64,000 nt of DNA, taken from Phocaeicola salanitronis DSM 18170. GTDB taxonomy: Bacteria; Bacteroidota; Bacteroidia; Bacteroidales; Bacteroidaceae. Positions 63,955 to 64,000 of this stretch are shown here, piece after piece. The stretch is taken from contig NC_015164.1 of NCBI RefSeq assembly GCF_000190575.1, positions 2,542,001-2,606,000 of the forward strand. Reading direction: 5' to 3'. The translations under genes and the position numbers were made by a program. The notes under the pieces are model-generated. The model worked only from the letters and a program-made list of their open reading frames with translations, ran no database searches and was not told the DNA's origin. Within the stretch, counting starts at the first letter, position 1. Each line of letters starts with the position of its first letter.

Positions 63955-64000
63955 ATATTTATTCGTTTCTTTGCACTAACTAACTCTTACACGATGCAAA
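63955..64000 (+). promoter_or_regulatory. Possible divergent promoter and gene start at the right edge
   Basis: TTTCTTTG near 63967-63977 resembles a -7 box, and an ATG occurs at 63994 with only seven bases left. Nothing more can be said. Confidence 0.25.

Overview
The window looks like chromosome of a gut Bacteroidales bacterium (Bacteroides/Phocaeicola type). Promoters repeatedly show the Bacteroidetes -7 box TAnnTTTG. Core genes are rpsO, typA, purN, acpP-fabF-rnc, mutS, tRNA-Gln(UUG) and a Fe/Mn superoxide dismutase. Around them lie carbohydrate enzymes, a TonB-dependent receptor, tricorn-like S41 peptidases and many short intergenic inverted repeats. No species call is possible from sequence reading alone.

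Layout. 1-644 is the 5' part of a secreted retropepsin-like protease with a long, strongly folded leader. About 0.9-7.9 kb is a mobilizable element read entirely leftward: integrase, DUF6043-like protein, HTH protein, SF3-type helicase, TOPRIM primase, a cluster of hairpins (probable oriT) and a MobV relaxase. A CfxA-like class A beta-lactamase sits just beyond its integrase end. 9.6-15.8 kb holds rpsO, a large GH78 rhamnosidase/sialidase-fold fusion and typA. 15.86-16.28 kb is a scar joining the remnant of phosphonoacetaldehyde hydrolase (phnX) to the 3' end of a lost integrase. 16.5-20.8 kb is a small island: LuxR-type regulator, hexapeptide-repeat protein, two DUF1349-like lipoproteins and an MFS transporter, with one operator-like motif repeated at identical promoter spacing. 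21.3-26.5 kb holds an MsbA-like exporter, purN and acpP-fabF-rnc.

26.6-29.8 kb is a single reading frame fusing a secreted sulfatase to a normally cytoplasmic NagB-like/PIG-L protein. 30.2-35.8 kb is a Wadjet/MksBEF-type SMC operon (jetA-jetB-jetC) with no jetD; repeats of one family lie inside the operon and directly downstream. 36.1-41.1 kb is a TonB-dependent receptor with a tandemly duplicated beta-helix lipoprotein. 41.3-43.0 kb is an HxlR regulator broken by a one-base frameshift, divergent from a secreted metallo-beta-lactamase-fold protein. 43.4-53.2 kb holds mutS, tRNA-Gln, two S41 peptidases, a second retropepsin-like protein and sodB.

The right 10 kb (53.2-63.9 kb) is an RHS polymorphic-toxin-like locus. 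A 31-residue smalltalk-like peptide precedes two secreted RHS proteins and a translationally coupled lipoprotein, followed by a terminator. Beyond it lie two 5'-truncated, near-identical copies of the RHS core. The nearer copy carries a different C-terminal tip and its own small membrane protein; the farther copy is a remnant broken at both ends. This is the layout expected of a recombination-driven store of alternative toxin tips, and I consider it the most interesting system here, followed by the jetD-less Wadjet operon and the sulfatase fusion.
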